Below, piece after piece: positions 36,351 through 49,884 of a stretch of DNA of 64,000 nt. The stretch is from Luzula sylvatica (taxonomy: Eukaryota > Streptophyta > Magnoliopsida > Poales > Juncaceae). The translations under genes and the position numbers were made by a program. Every line of letters begins with the position of its first letter. Position 1 is the stretch's first letter. The DNA is taken from contig OX326960.1 of NCBI GenBank assembly GCA_946800325.1, positions 23,737,150-23,801,149 on the forward strand, written 5' to 3'. Under the pieces are notes generated by a model. That model made no database searches. It was given only the letters and a program-made list of their open reading frames with translations, and was not told the origin of the DNA.

Positions 36351-36905
36351 AGTTTTAAGTACAAAACTCATGATACTTAATTAAGTATCTTAGTCATCCT
36401 CATATATATATATATATATGAGTTTTCATTTTTTTTCAAAGGATGTTTCCATTATCTGGTTCTGGGGTACTACAAGTTGGTAAATTACGTGGCATCGTGT
36501 TTTCATTTTCTTTACTTGTCCAATAACAAGATCTTTTTTACTTACTCGAATTGCTCATATATTTTTGGGAAATTTTATCCTTCCCCAGGTGCATCACCAT
36601 ATCGTCTATATTCCTAATTAGTATACTTAATTAACTAATAACTAACAAGATATACTCAATTAATAGTTAATTAATATTAACTATTAACTGTTAATTCATG
36701 TGTATATTAAATACATATTAATGAAATTGTTATCGAGTGTATCTTGTTAATTATCAATTAATTAAATGTGATAATTAGGTACATAGAGGTTGTGACGATG
36801 CATCTGAGGGTAGGATAAATGGCCTCTATATTTTGTATATAACTTTGGGATTGTTGTCAGGCCATTCTAGATAGATTGACAATGGTCGAGAACTCAAAAA
36901 ATATA
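36351..36905. other. Sequence present only in copy 2
   Basis: About 555 bases between aatgattcaaaa and acaaagttccaaaactcaacc that are absent from copy 1 near 4,070. It contains a short (AT)n tract. No target duplication is evident, so a deletion in copy 1 is more likely than an insertion here. Confidence 0.6.
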
Positions 36906-38678
36906 CAAAGTTCCAAAACTCAACCAAATATTCTTAATAAGTCAATCGAGAATAATTAATTGAAATGATTGACATCCAAATTAACAGTTAATTAATCGTT
37001 TAATTGAATTGATATGCTAATTAATATGTAATAATATTTATATATTAAATTGAAATGACGTATTAATTAATTGTTAATTAAAAATTAATTACTTTAATTA
37101 ACTCACAATCATTCTCAATTGACGAGTTAAGAAGGTTGAAATGAGAAAACTAATGTTTTCCTTTTTGTAACATGTAACATGTGTTTATTTTCATTCTTTT
37201 ATATCTCAATTACATACAGAATCCATAATGGAATTTATGAGTAGTTAAGTATTTGAGATTACAATCCTGTATTATAAAAATATTTACAAATGTTTCTTTT
37301 TTATGATTCGTAAGTCTGGGATGACAGAGTCAGAACCAAACACAAAAATTGGAAGGGCCAAAAAGAAATAATTTTGTTTTTATCTAATATTATTAAAATA
37401 TGACATGGAAAATAACATAATATTAGTAAATTTAAGTAAACTTTAAAAATATATTGATCCAGAACAATAAAACAACAAAAATAAAATCTAATTTAAATGT
37501 AGCCGAACGTGTCTTGTTGTTTGAAACTAAAAACTAACATTTGTTATGACTATATTATTCATATATGCAAACTTCCAAGTAATTGTCTTAATTTTATCAA
37601 TTATTTTTATTTTTCTTATTTCTAGATTTTTGTAAGTTTAAGATAAATTCTATAAAATTAATAACTAATCTTGAAAATTCTAAGAAACTCAAGTTTGCTC
37701 TAGTTTGTTTTCGTTTTATTTTAGTTTGAAAAAAAAATGGATTGTTTTGAAAAAATTGACAAGGTTCGTAAAGAAAAAAACAGAGGCGAAATATTTACAT
37801 TAGGGAAGGGGAAGAGACGTGTATAAATCATACCAACATAATATTCGGATGAAAACAATCCATTTTTTATTGAATGAACATTGGGCCTATTAATATTTAC
37901 ATGTAATTGCATTATATATACTAAAATACTAAAATAAAATTATAATGAATTATTTTAGAATCACCAGTGTACAATAAATTTTTTTAGAATTCATGTTAGA
38001 GCCAAGGTTCCTTTGGTGACTTGGTCCCCTTAGAATCACCAGTGTACGAACAAGAATATAAAGAATTATGGGCCGAAATGTAATCTCGAAATTTTCGTTT
38101 TTTGTACAGGATGGCGTGAGAATGAATTATTTAAGATGCTTCGAACTAACTACGTTCCTTATTGCGTAAAACATCAGGTGATGCCTATTATCTTCTATTA
38201 TTTTTTTATTTCTTGAAACTAACTAAGAATTAAGTTTTTATTATATTTCTTGAAATTAAATTTCATACAATTGATGACCTTCTTAGCCTAATCCAATCCT
38301 AACCAAGAATTAAATTTCATACAATTGATGATCTCACCAGAGACGTATGTTAGTAGAGGTCAAGGGGAATGGTCGTCTTCCAAAAATTTTGTCGAACAAT
38401 ATATATATCTAGCGATTAATTATATTTTATCAGTATAACAGTATAAAATTTATTGTTTGGCCTCCAAATAAATCGTGATTTGTAATTTCAGAAACAATGT
38501 TTCATTTGGCTCCTCAAAATGGAGCTCACACAAAATCCAAATACAATTAACTGGTACAACTGGAAGTCAAATTATCTTGCATAATGGAGTTGTCCGGTCA
38601 TGCTTATTGGAGCTCCATTTAGAGCAGATTACCTATCCGTTAACAATTCCACTTCTATTTAGTCAGCATGAATAAAAA

Positions 38679-39557
38679 CTAGTTTTTTCCCGCGCAAGCC
38701 CTCGAGTTTGTTATGATTTATTTTTCATAATATGTAATTAGATTATATGTTTATTTTGTGTGATTGTTCGCACATCCGTGATTTGATATATTTTTAACCC
38801 CCTAATTTTTTTGGATATTGTAAAAAATCATCTAGGTTTTCTTAAACTCCAAAAAAACTCTCTACCAAACTTTTTTTTAAAATACCCCTTATGGATGGTA
38901 TTAAAAAAAAATTTACCAAAATACCCTTCAAATCTCATATGTAATAATTAAAAGTTATTTTTGTTATTTTTTATAAATTTTAAGAAAATTCATAAACACT
39001 TCTTAACATGTGGTGATTTCAAAAAAATTAAATTATTACATATTGTGTTTATATAATTTTAATATTCCAAAACTAACATTAAATAATAATAAAATAAACA
39101 ATAATAAATAAACACCTTGCAAATATATTCATAGAAAATATCTATTTAAACATCTATTTTTTATTTTAGTTTTCCTTTTATGTATTTTTTAACAGTTTTA
39201 TGATATTTTATTTTTAAATATTTGCAAGATGTTCTTTTAATAATATTATTCAACTTATTATAATTTTATTCTAGTTTTTCAAGAAAAACAATATATAAGT
39301 CGAATATTTGTAATGAATGAAATATTAAAATTATATAACATATAACATATAGTATTTTTTTTTAATTATTATATATTACAAAAAGTTTAAGATTTTTTTA
39401 AAATTAAAAAAGCATTTTTTTTTTAATGAATACATATGTAAATTAATTGTTTTTTACAATATTTAAAAATTTAAGGAGTTTTTTGAAAATATTCCAAGTA
39501 AAGTGGTGATGTGGAGACATAATAAGGTGGTGAAGTGGAGGCATGAGAAGAGAGGGA
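38679..39557 (-). mobile_element. Non-autonomous Helitron-like element (copy 2), damaged hairpin
   Basis: Same element as 5,862-6,747, but the terminal palindrome is broken: cccgcgcaagccctcgag replaces cccgcgcaattgcgcgg...ctcgag. The CTAG end and the interior are otherwise the same. Confidence 0.5.
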
Positions 39558-40229
39558 TTTCCCTAAAATTATAACTATTAATAATTAATAATTAATAATT
39601 AATAATAATATCACACGTTATTATTATTATTATTATTATTACACATACAAATACACCCAACCAGCAAGGTTCTGATTACTCCACCTACAAATACACCCCA
39701 ATCAAAGGAGAGGGAAGAAGAAACATGATAACGTAACGAGTTAACGATAGCTGAATGGTGGCCACCAAACTTACATTTGATACTGTTTGTGCTTCAGGTC
39801 AAATACACGGACGTGATACCATATCCATGTAATTATGAGCAAGGGTTGGAAAAGCTCATCACACATCACGGAATGAATAAATTTGTAGCGAGGGACGAGA
39901 ACATGATTGCTTACAGCCGGTACGTACAACCAATTCTCATCTCTTTTTACTCTTTAATCTATGATTATTATTTTTTTTCATTGATTAAAGATCCATGATT
40001 ATGTCTTTCTTCTATGTATTGAGCAAAAATCCGGTAGGATGATGCGTGTGATGTTTCATTAGATTATCTAATGTTCCAAAAACAAAACAAAATTGATAAA
40101 AGTAATGTTCCCAAATTGGGTTCCAGTATAATTTCAGGTGTGGTGCAAAGGAACCCCAGTCTCTCATGCGAAGTCTGGTTTGTCCACGGTGCCAACAAGT
40201 ATACTGCGTGGTAACTTTCAACTTCTCAA

Positions 40230-41507
40230 TTTACCAACACCCTTATTTTGGATCAAAATTTGTGCAATTTTCTTGTGCCACATCATCATTTTTTCATCAC
40301 TTTTTTTTAACCATTAGATTATGATATGTGGCAAAATTTAGACCATTGATTAATCATTGATTCTTTATAAACATTTTTCTTTGTAGTCATTTAAGTGTTC
40401 CTTATTTTACACTATATTTTAAGGATTCTTATAAAGCCACATCATCATATATTAATGATGTGGACAATTATTATTGATTAGGTTTATGTTAAACTAAGTT
40501 TATTCAATTATTTACTATTTCACATAAGATTACATTATCAAATGTGAATACAATAGAAGATGAAAAGTTTATGTATGTAATACTAATAACTTAATATGTG
40601 ATATTATAAACATAACACACATAATGTATTATTTTTAGAATTTTAATTTTAGAAATTCATGGAATATATTCGTTTTAATTTTCTCTTTATTTTGACATCC
40701 ATATTAACATAGTTCATACACACCATTTTCCATAATTTTAATTTGTAAAAATACAATGTAAAAAATACAATGCAAAAAGTGTTTTTTTAACAAATTTTAT
40801 TTATTTATTTATTAACATAATATAATTTTAAATATTAATATTTTTTTAAAAAATTATAATCAAACAAATTTAATATTAATCCTTTTGAAAAATAATAGAA
40901 ATAAAAAAAGTTTATCCATCGAAATAATTTCTTAAATGTATAAACACTTATCAAATAATATAATAATGTTATTTTTAAAAATATAAAATTTTAAAAGATC
41001 ATATGATATAAAATTATTTATGTTTATGCTAAATTATTTTTTATATTGTTTACTAAATTACTTTCACTATTGGGTTTGATATATTATTTATAATCTTCGT
41101 TGCATTTTTAATTAATAACAAATTGTTAGTACTATATAAATAATGATATGTTACTACATATGTTGTATGATTTATTAATTTTATATTTGATATTGTATGA
41201 AATATTGTGAACAACAATATAATATTTGTTGTTATGTTTTTTTTTTTTTTGTAAAATCGTGTTATACTTTATATATTATTATTATACAATGACATTAATG
41301 TAAATGTTATTATTTGATTAAGAAAATGAAATTTGTTTTCATCAAAATGTAAAATAATTGTAAATCATATACATAATCATAGACAAATTAGTTAAAATAA
41401 TTATATTATGAAATGGTATTATCAATATTATTATATTTATATGTACTTTGTATTATCATGAAAAATATAATTAATATTCTCGCTGCGTAGCGCGAGTATT
41501 CGCCTAG
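40230..41507 (+). mobile_element. Helitron-like element (copy 2), left end unresolved
   Basis: Counterpart of 7,420-8,698, with the hairpin ctcgctgcgtagcgcgag and CTAG at 41,504-41,507. Confidence 0.4.
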
Positions 41508-44500
41508 TTAATGAATAAAAACCCAACACAAACTTATCAAATCTTAAATTATAGAAAAATCACTTAAAATTTGAGCATTCAAATTTTCCGGATTTAGAGA
41601 TTTCGAACTAGAATTATCCTGTATTGTGTTCTAATTTCTTTCAAAGACCTATCTAACTCTCACACCAAACCCTAAAGTTGCGACTGAAAATACTTCATGC
41701 TAAAAACATCTCACTCGCGTGCCAAATCACTGATTCCGACCGAATCGGATCAGAATTTGTCGATTTCCAGTGGATTTGTCCGAATCACAGTTAAAATGAA
41801 CAGCTCGCCCAAGTTTGAATTATGTTTTCACCAACAATTTGACAAGATTTCAAAATATTAGAAATTATGAACATCCTAGTTAAAAGTTAAGCCAAACACT
41901 CTCGAATACGTAGGTTTTATCTTCAATAGTCAATTCTAATTAAAGAATATTTTTTCGCACCGGTCAAAATTTCCTTATTCATCGCCAACTTTTTTGCTTT
42001 TATCGATATCAATTATGTATTTTCATAGCAAAGCAGAAAATATTAAATTTATTAATTGTCTTTTTTTCAGTTTCTTCCGCGGTTAAACAGTGGCTCCAGC
42101 TTCATCCACAGAATGACCTGTATTCAGTTGCTTTATTTACATTTCATGTGTGAAATAATCTTTCTCTGCCTTGGAATTTCATAAAACAAAAACAATAAAC
42201 TCTTTTGGATTGGCATTATGTTTTATTTCTCCTGTACTGCCTGGATTTGTTTTGGACAAGGATTACAAATTATGTTATAAATATTGCTGTGTGAAAATAA
42301 GTTTTTTTTTTTTTAAGAACCTAATCTACGAATCGTGGTCATTTAAAAATAAGCTTGTTCCTACTGTTTGTTTGTTTGTTTGTTTGTATGCAAGTACAAA
42401 AATATCGTTCTTTCGTCGTGCCTAATTTGACAAGGTCAGAACCATTTTCTTCGTATTGAACCGTGAGTTAACCTTTCTGCACTAAAATTTTCCTAAAATT
42501 TTTTGCACTGGCAATGTGTTTTTGTCCATGTATGTTTTCTTGTATACTACTACAAATTGCGTCTAAGACATGTTTCAAAGTGTTACCGATTAAAACATGT
42601 CTTAGCTTTACCATGAAGGATGATTTTATGGTAGGATCTTTTCAAAAGAATATTATAGAAATTTATAATTAATTACATGTTTTCAATTAAATTTGTTTTC
42701 TATTAAAGCATTACATTGATTATTATTCAAGTTAAGGATTGAAAAATATCTAAAATATTCTTGTTAATTTGTATAAAAATTAAAAAAAAAAATCCTACCA
42801 TAGAATCACCCGATCATAAAACTAGTTTTCGATCCGTGCAAATTAGATGAGCGTTGCAAGGCATGTAGAACCGGTTTCACAAACGTAAATTTACAAAAAA
42901 AAATAATATTACTGGATGTAGAAACTGTTTTTTTCTTCATTACATGTAAATCCAAATTCCAAATCTGGGCATGTTTGATTTGATGGATTATGATGTATAT
43001 GTATTTCGAAATCCTGGATATGTCTAAAATTCAGTGTTTGTTTTTAAGATGTATTGTATTTCATGTCCAGAATACATGGATTTTGGTTTACAGATTTTTT
43101 TTTCGGTATTCCATGCTTGCTCCCTGTATTTCATTCTTGACGCTAAACATTTTCACCCACCCGCCATTTCACGCTAATTCTTCTTCTCTCTTCTCCCTTC
43201 GGAGCAGATCCACCGTGCATATCGCCAAGTTCTTTTCCTTCAACTTCACGTTGGCTTCAACTCCCTCAAGCATTTGATCATTTATTCTTTTTCTCTAGGT
43301 AATTTTTATTTTTATTTCTCCTCATCTTTGCTTCGACTCTTTCACGTTGGCTCCAAATTATTTTTCTTCCTCTTGCTCTTGAAGGTCTAATTAATTAAGA
43401 CTTCAATCTTTCTAGTAGTTATATTACATCCATTTTTATGAGTTTTTCTTAGGAGAAAATGGTTTCATAGGTGGTTGTTTAGGTGTTCGATGAAATGCAT
43501 ACTTAAAATAGAGAGTAGTTTTAATATGATTTCATTCAATTACTGATGATGTAGGTATATTTTTGCAATTAGAGCATAATATAAAAAATTCTCTTGTTGA
43601 TATAAGATTGTATTTTAGGTGTTCGATGAAATGCATACTTAAAAGAGAGTGTAATTTTAATATGTTTCCATTCAATTACTGATGATGTAGGTCTATTTTT
43701 GCAATTAGAGCTTAATATAAAGAATCATTTTGTTGATATAAGATTGTAGTTTAGGTCTAATTAGTAATTAAGTTTTTCTCCTAATTTTGGCTCCACTGTT
43801 TTAAATGCTCGCTGATATAATTAATCTTTTCTGAACGACATTATAATTAAGTTTTTCCCCTTGTAAATGCTCACTAGATGGAATAATTAATGTAATATAT
43901 ATGATAGAATGTCATAATAATTAATGTAACATTTTGTGTAAATCTTAGTTTCTTGTAAATGCTCACTGGCATAGTTTGTTTTTGTCGACATATGGAAGAA
44001 TAATTGATGTCAAGGGGAACATAACATAACAAAAATGCTTATTGGAATCCTTCGGCAAGTGAACTTTTGTTCAAGTTTTTGGCCGAACAAGCTAGCAAAG
44101 GCAACTTTCGAATGGGCGGTATGAATAGGGCAAGTGGTATTGGCGGAATGGACGGTGTGGGTGATGGTAGATTTTTCTAGACGGCGGCACTTATAATATA
44201 AGAATATATTTTGTGTTTTGATAATGTTTAAAATTATTAAATGGTAACGTCGATAGTATTTTGTATATATTTGATATTTTGTGAATGATTTAATATTAGT
44301 TTATGGCTATGTTTAGTAAACATATTTATGTTGTTATGTATATTTTCTATCGACGATATTTTGTGAATGATTTAATATTTTCATCTGACTAATAACTAGA
44401 ATCAAAATTTTAAATCATGAATTTTCATCAAATAATCAAACAAGAATTCTTTTGTACACATGATCTAGAAATACAACAAACCAAACAACTAACATGGATC

Positions 44501-45990
44501 TTCAAATTTTAAATCATGTATTTTGTATATATTTGATACTATATCCATGTATTCCCAAATCCCTTAAATCATGTTCCAATTAAAACTCTCTCTTCTGCTA
44601 CCTCCCGACATTTAAACCTTGTACTGTACCGTACGATTAAACTTGGTACTCCAACTGAAACTCCAGTAGAAACAGAGTTATTTATCTCATTTCTCAACCC
44701 GAAACGGAAAAGAGATCAGAATGTGTGGGGTAAATGGTTTATTTGATTTTTTTTGACACATAGCCTTGTGAAAAGCCTCAATTCGTAAGAATAACTACGA
44801 ATCTGCACAATTTGCAAATCTAGCTCTTTTGCTAGGAGGTCTAGCGAAGTAGTCTAAATATGAATTTGAACTGTTAAAATGGAATCTAAATGCAATCAGT
44901 AGAAGGAAAATTTCTTGAGTTGTTGTCTTTTGCCCGGCCTGAATTTGTTTAACTCTTCAAATATTGAAATGTTTTTAAGGCAAGAAAATTGTTACACAAC
45001 GGAAAAAAAAATAACAATAAAATTAATAAATATATTTGAATAGTTTTTTTATTATTTAATTTATATACTTGAAAAATAAATCAAATAAAGAATCAAGTTT
45101 ATGATACTTTTACGATACTTATATTGTTTGATTGATATTATTTATTGTCAAGATATTTAATTTAAAAATATTATTAATTTATTATTTAATTTATTACTTA
45201 TTTACTAATTATATATAATATAAATATATTAAATAATAATTATATACCCGTATCTGTATCTGTGATTTTTTGAAATGATCGTATCGTCGTATTTGTATCG
45301 ATCGGATACGATACACATATCCGTATCCGTGCAACATAGAAAATAACCCAATAAAAATTAAAGGAAAAAAGAGTAAATCTAATTTTTGGAGTCGATTTCG
45401 ATGCAAGTATTTCATATTGTTGTGTTCATCTTTTCAAATCAAACGGAGCAGTAGCGACAAAAATCATACATAAATTCAATTTGTTAAGTCATTATTAGAT
45501 AACCGGATTTCTCTATATCTATTGATTTTATTTATTTATTTATTTTGAATTTGATGATTTTGAATTCTTGATATTGTTATATATAATTTATTTTATAAAT
45601 AAGTGGTGACGTGTATTTAAGAGAAGAGAAGTGTATTTTGATTTTGATGATGGATTTTAGGAAGCAATTAGTACTTTTCGGCCACACTAAGTGGCGATCT
45701 TAGACAACTCATTCGGATTCACGTAGTATCCGGATGTGTACAACGTTGTAAATTTCGTGGCGTGTACTCGAGAATATTAACGGACAACCTAAAATTTAAT
45801 TATCAAAATAGACGATTGAAATGTGAATTGGATTTTGAGATGTTGAAAGCTTATTTTTTGAATAATTATTATTTATTTCAATGAATAAATATTCTTAATA
45901 AATTCAATTTATATAGAGAATATTCGTCAAATTTATAGAACTACTTATTGAATTTTAAAACTCATCCATTTATTGTGTTTCTTGGCATAC
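41508..45990. other. Non-coding part of copy 2; no gene seen
   Basis: Counterpart of 8,699-13,200. Near 43,030 it shows the empty target site (one aattcagtgtttg) of the retroposon found in copy 1. The imperfect direct repeat lies at about 43,485-43,750. No coding sequence is supported. Confidence 0.45.
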
Positions 45991-46970
45991 GTTTATCAAA
46001 GGTGCGGAATCGAAGCAAGGATGGTATTTTGGACAACTCAGATAGACACATGTGCTTTGTATGTCGTTAACGATGGCATTAAGGTTTGGCTAAGGCTCAC
46101 AAGCTCATGATGAGCGGGATCTAGTCACTCTATCATAGCTACTCATGTTCAAACGAAAATGATTGTGATCATTATTCATATCTCAAATAGTGGTAATTGG
46201 TGCTCTTGTTTACGATATCTGTCAATCAAAAGGAAGAGTGGCAGTCATCCGTATATTTTGATCGACTAATAAACATATTCCCGATACCAAACCGAATTAA
46301 CAAATATAATCGATATTAACTCTTAATATCATTGACTATGCGCAAAGATTTCGTTAATTGATTCATCGAGAAACCTCAAAGAAAGAGAAAGTAACAATTC
46401 ATATCCTGGTAACTCACATCGATTGTCGTATTTCGGACAATATCCAATAATGATCGTTTTGGATGTTGTGTTACAAACAGCGAAAAACCACTTGAAAGTA
46501 TTGCGATGCGCACACAAAACGATCAGTGGTTACCCAGTGGAGAACCAAAAGCCTACTCATTGCGAGTCCATCTTTAATGACTAAACTAGTTATAGTCTCG
46601 CACTGTTGGTCAAGTCCAATATGTATAACCCAATACATATTCATATTCCGATTCGACAAGCACTTTTGTCCTATGATTAACAAAACATAATCATCTCCTC
46701 GGAAAATATACTAGTGTACAATTGTATAATAAATATGCTAATTCTCTCTTAAGCATTATAACCGTGACTATGGACAATTTAGAAATGGTAACTTATGGTG
46801 TGACGGTATTACTTAACATAATCACGTATTATGTAGACATTCACACAAGCCCAAATCAATGCTCATGTAATCAAATTACACAATCTGTACACGTTTTTCA
46901 TATAAGATATTTACAACTATAACTTGAGAAGACGGTTTTACTCAACTTTCTTCCTCCTCTAGGTATCTCA
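45991..46970 (-). mobile_element. Copia LTR remnant and RNase H tail, minus strand (copy 2)
   Basis: Homologous to part of the LTR at 50,479-52,507 and ending in the polypurine tract/RNase H tail junction (46,949-46,970). The coding part resumes on the other side of the solo LTR at 47,907. Lower boundary approximate. Confidence 0.6.
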
Positions 46971-47901
46971 CGAAAGAAATACGGTTTTGGATCAATGATA
47001 AAATTGTACATATAAGGATAAACGAACGTACGTGTTCGTGGGAATGAATAAGTGTATAATTATGAGATTATACACAAATCAATATAAGGGGATGTTCCGC
47101 TCGAACGGAAGCTTGACTTTGTTCGAACGGAAGGTTACGAGTTCTGTTATAATAAGATTATACTTAATGAACTCAGAGACAGAACTAGTTCCGTTCGAAC
47201 AGCGACTTAGCTCTGTTCGAATGGAGACTTAGCTCGGTTCGAACGGAGACTTAGCACTGTTTGAACGGAGACTTAGCTATGTTCGAACGGAAGAACTTCT
47301 GTCTCCTGCGTGTATAATCTGTTATACACAGTTTTTCATAATAGTTATGCACTTCGTTATTTGGCCTTATCCTATAGAGTATATATAAGATATTTTTTCT
47401 CATCTGACAATTCCAACATGTTGAATCATTCTAACACTATTCCAAAGAGTGTGAAAGAAAGAGAGAAAAGAGGAGACAAGTTATTTCTCCATTAGAGATC
47501 GTAATCGAATAACATTAAGCAAGTTCACACAATTTTCATCTAGACAGTTGCATGTGTGAACGAGAGACTACAACTCACGTGGATACGAGTAGACAGATCA
47601 TACTTTTGATCCTTGTTTCTGATCCAAATGGAGAAGGATCTTTGAAGGAGACTATTGTGAAGTGTGGGCGTGAGACACACGAACACAACTGAAGTCGACA
47701 TAACCGGTGCAAATACGTGTGGGCTTGGGACGCATGACTAGCGACTGGAATGGAGGCACAAGGATAAGTGTAGAACTAGTGTACCAACCCTTCGTTCATG
47801 ATTAATTTTACGAGGTATGGTTGTACTTTCTACTATGATGGTACTCTGGAGTCGATGGCTTGATCTTGGAATAAGGGAACCGATGATGACGATCCCCAAC
47901 A
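46971..47901 (+). mobile_element. Solo Copia LTR inserted in a minus-strand Copia RNase H gene
   Basis: Its ends are (C/T)GAAAGAAATACGG and ...CGATCCCCAACA. The flanks are TCTCA (46,966-46,970) and TCCCA (47,902-47,906), a 5-bp target duplication with one change. Both sides belong to the same minus-strand RNase H coding region, which proves the insertion. Inside are four to five 22-bp tandem units (47,204-47,291) and a TATA element (47,380-47,389). It aligns with the LTR at 31,136-32,155. Confidence 0.75.
47380..47389 (+). promoter_or_regulatory. TATA-like element of the solo LTR
   Basis: tatatataag, just upstream of the copy 1 breakpoint equivalent, at the same place as TATAAATAG in the 31-kb LTR. 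Confidence 0.5.
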
Positions 47902-47906
47902 TCCCA

Positions 47907-48090
47907 TACCTCTAGTCTCTGCATGACAATCATGCATGACTAGAGAGAGCGGTTTTCTAAACGGATCCTCTACGTTTCTGTTAGTGTCAATCTTTGTTAG
48001 GTATAGCATACATATGATCACATCTTTCTTTTATAAAATTTCACGGATCAAATGAAATTTCGTGAGTATTTGCTTGAATCGGTGGTGTGA
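47907..48090 (-). pseudogene. Copia RNase H remnant, minus strand
   Basis: The minus frame reads KIDTNRNVEDPFRKPL, a decayed form of the Copia RNase H tail KIDTNENVADPFTKPL seen intact at 52,498-52,749. The N of ENVAD and the T of FTKPL are altered. Upstream codons match the other copy up to about 48,090. Confidence 0.75.
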
Positions 48091-48409
48091 CCTCGGCTCC
48101 TTGGCATATGATAGGTGCGAATATGTTGGAACTGTTGAATATTTATATAAACTTAATATTAATTAGATTCATGCTTCGATATTTATTATGTAAGTGTGAA
48201 AGGTCATACATGTATCCATTGCATAGAATTATGGATCATGTACCTGAGAATTAGTATGAGTTAATGGGTAAGAGTTAATGTGATTCATGTATACATCAAC
48301 TACTTAGTCTATAAATAGAGATCCATATTATCCAAAGAAATATATCCATATTATCCAACATGAACATAAAAAATATATCCATATTATCCAAAGAAATTTG
48401 GATAATCTC
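48091..48409. other. Possible LTR remnant with TATA box and short direct repeats
   Basis: Starts near tgttggaactgttgaat (48,125), has ctataaatagag near 48,310, then three copies of atatccatattatccaa (48,322-48,400). Could be a decayed Copia LTR. No protein. Confidence 0.3.
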
Positions 48410-48855
48410 GGTTAGTATATTTAATTAAAATGATAACTAATACTGGTTGACTGTTAACTTAATAAAAAATTAATATTTATTCAAATTCATAAATTTGATT
48501 AAATTTTAATGAATATTTCATTATATGTTATAATTATCACGTTAATTAAATGTAATTGTTCTATAATGGAGAATTCGGCAGGTACATTTTGGAGTGCAAT
48601 AAAATTTAATATATTTTTTCTAGAACGCGCGTCAGAAAGTTATATTAAAAAAAAATATTCTCTTCCAAAATGTACCCGCCGAATTCTCCATTATAGAACC
48701 ATTACATTCAATTAACGTGAGAATTAAAACATATAATTAAATATTCATTAAAATTTATTCAAATTTATGAATTCGAATAAATATTAATTATGTAATAAGT
48801 TAACAAGCAACATATATTTGTTATTATTTTAATTAAACGTATTAGTTAGATCATA
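48410..48855. repeat. Foldback (long inverted repeat) element
   Basis: The left arm (about 48,410-48,595) and right arm (about 48,668-48,855) are imperfect reverse complements around a 72-bp loop. The best-matched part is tctataatggagaattcggc against its complement in the right arm. The total is about 445 bp with arms of about 186 bp. It resembles a foldback MITE; a transcript would form a long hairpin. Target duplication unclear. Confidence 0.75.
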
Positions 48856-49070
48856 GATGATGTTATGGTAAAATTTGGGGAAATATATCATATTTTCAAT
48901 TAAAAATAACTGGCGGGATTTAAAATCCAGTTATGGATTATTTATGGAATATTATCAAAAAGGGGTTATTTTTGGAATATTTAAAAAAAAGGTTATTTTT
49001 TGAATTTTGATTCCATAAGGGGCTACATGCATAAATGCTCCTTCAATATATACATAACATAAAAAATAAA
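48856..49070. other. Spacer; no gene seen
   Basis: AT-rich. The last 30 bases (caatatatacataacat) match the left border of the defensin-like tandem unit (63,608), so a piece of that unit probably precedes the Copia insertion. Confidence 0.4.
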
Positions 49071-49075
49071 AATAA

Positions 49076-49292
49076 TGTTATCAATATTAATATTTGTATG
49101 AATATCCATGCACATGTATATAGGTTTTGATATTTTTGTTTAATATGATTAAATGTAATTAATGTATTGTTTAGAGATTGTCATTCCCTATAAATATATA
49201 CCATGTTATACTATGGAGATGATCCATTTTTAAGAAGAAGTTTTTCTCTCTCTTGCCTTTTTCCTTGTTGTTTGTGTTTTTATTTTCTAACA
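49076..49292 (+). mobile_element. 5' LTR of the outer Copia element
   Basis: 217 bp with ends TGTTATCAA and CTAACA and a TATA box (ccctataaatatatacc, about 49,188). The last 80 bases (gagatgatccattttta...ttttctaaca) recur directly at 54,903-54,980. The first 115 bases recur in inverted orientation at about 54,677-54,791. Confidence 0.65.
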
Positions 49293-49884
49293 CGTTATCA
49301 TCACGATGTTTTTGGGATCTAAATCCATGGCAAAGGTTTAAAGCAAAAAACAAAAACTTCGCTCCCAAAAGGTACAACTTATATTATTAATATTTCTTTA
49401 TAATTATTTTTTATTGTTTGGATTTTTATATACACTCGTTACTGTTGAAACAAACATATTTTGTGTCATAGTTTTATTTTTATTTCTGCACCTGCACCTG
49501 AAATTGCGATTTTTATTTTGTTTATTAGCGCCCCCGAAGATGCATATATATTTTGTAATGTACCTGTAAATGCATATTTTTATTTTACATTTGTTTGTAG
49601 TACCTGAAGTTACAAAATTATTAAACCCCTGTTCAAATTAGATTTATGAGAGAATCAAAGAAAACAATCACGGATTGATAAACTCCCTTGAAAATATTTA
49701 CATTCTAGTCTCTTGACATTTTTTGTCAGTCATTAGTCCTATTTTAATTTGGTGATGGACTGAGACATTACTGAAACGTAAAATACTTTCTCTGTTCTTT
49801 TTACCAACTTTGAAAAAAAGAAGAAGAATGTATTAGTAAAATAATGATCATTAAAATTATTTATATTGTTATAAATATGAATTT

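Larger units (their letters stand above)
36040..39919 (+). pseudogene. Exon-like blocks of an unidentified gene (copy 2)
   Basis: Counterparts of copy 1: E1 36,040-36,157, E2 38,110-38,177, and a later block 39,798-39,919, with the same splice-like borders and phases. Open frames are kept in all three blocks. The Helitron-like insert (38,679-39,557) interrupts this copy too. I do not recognise the family; it may be decayed or captured. Confidence 0.3.
32346..47403. repeat. Segmental duplication, copy 2
   Basis: Second copy of 1-14,639. It keeps more flanking sequence on both sides: the LTR and primer site at the left, and the complete solo LTR at the right. Indels against copy 1: no retroposon at the site corresponding to 10,235; extra sequence at about 36,351-36,905; about 39 extra bases near 44,119; a replaced patch near 44,505-44,570. 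Confidence 0.93.
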
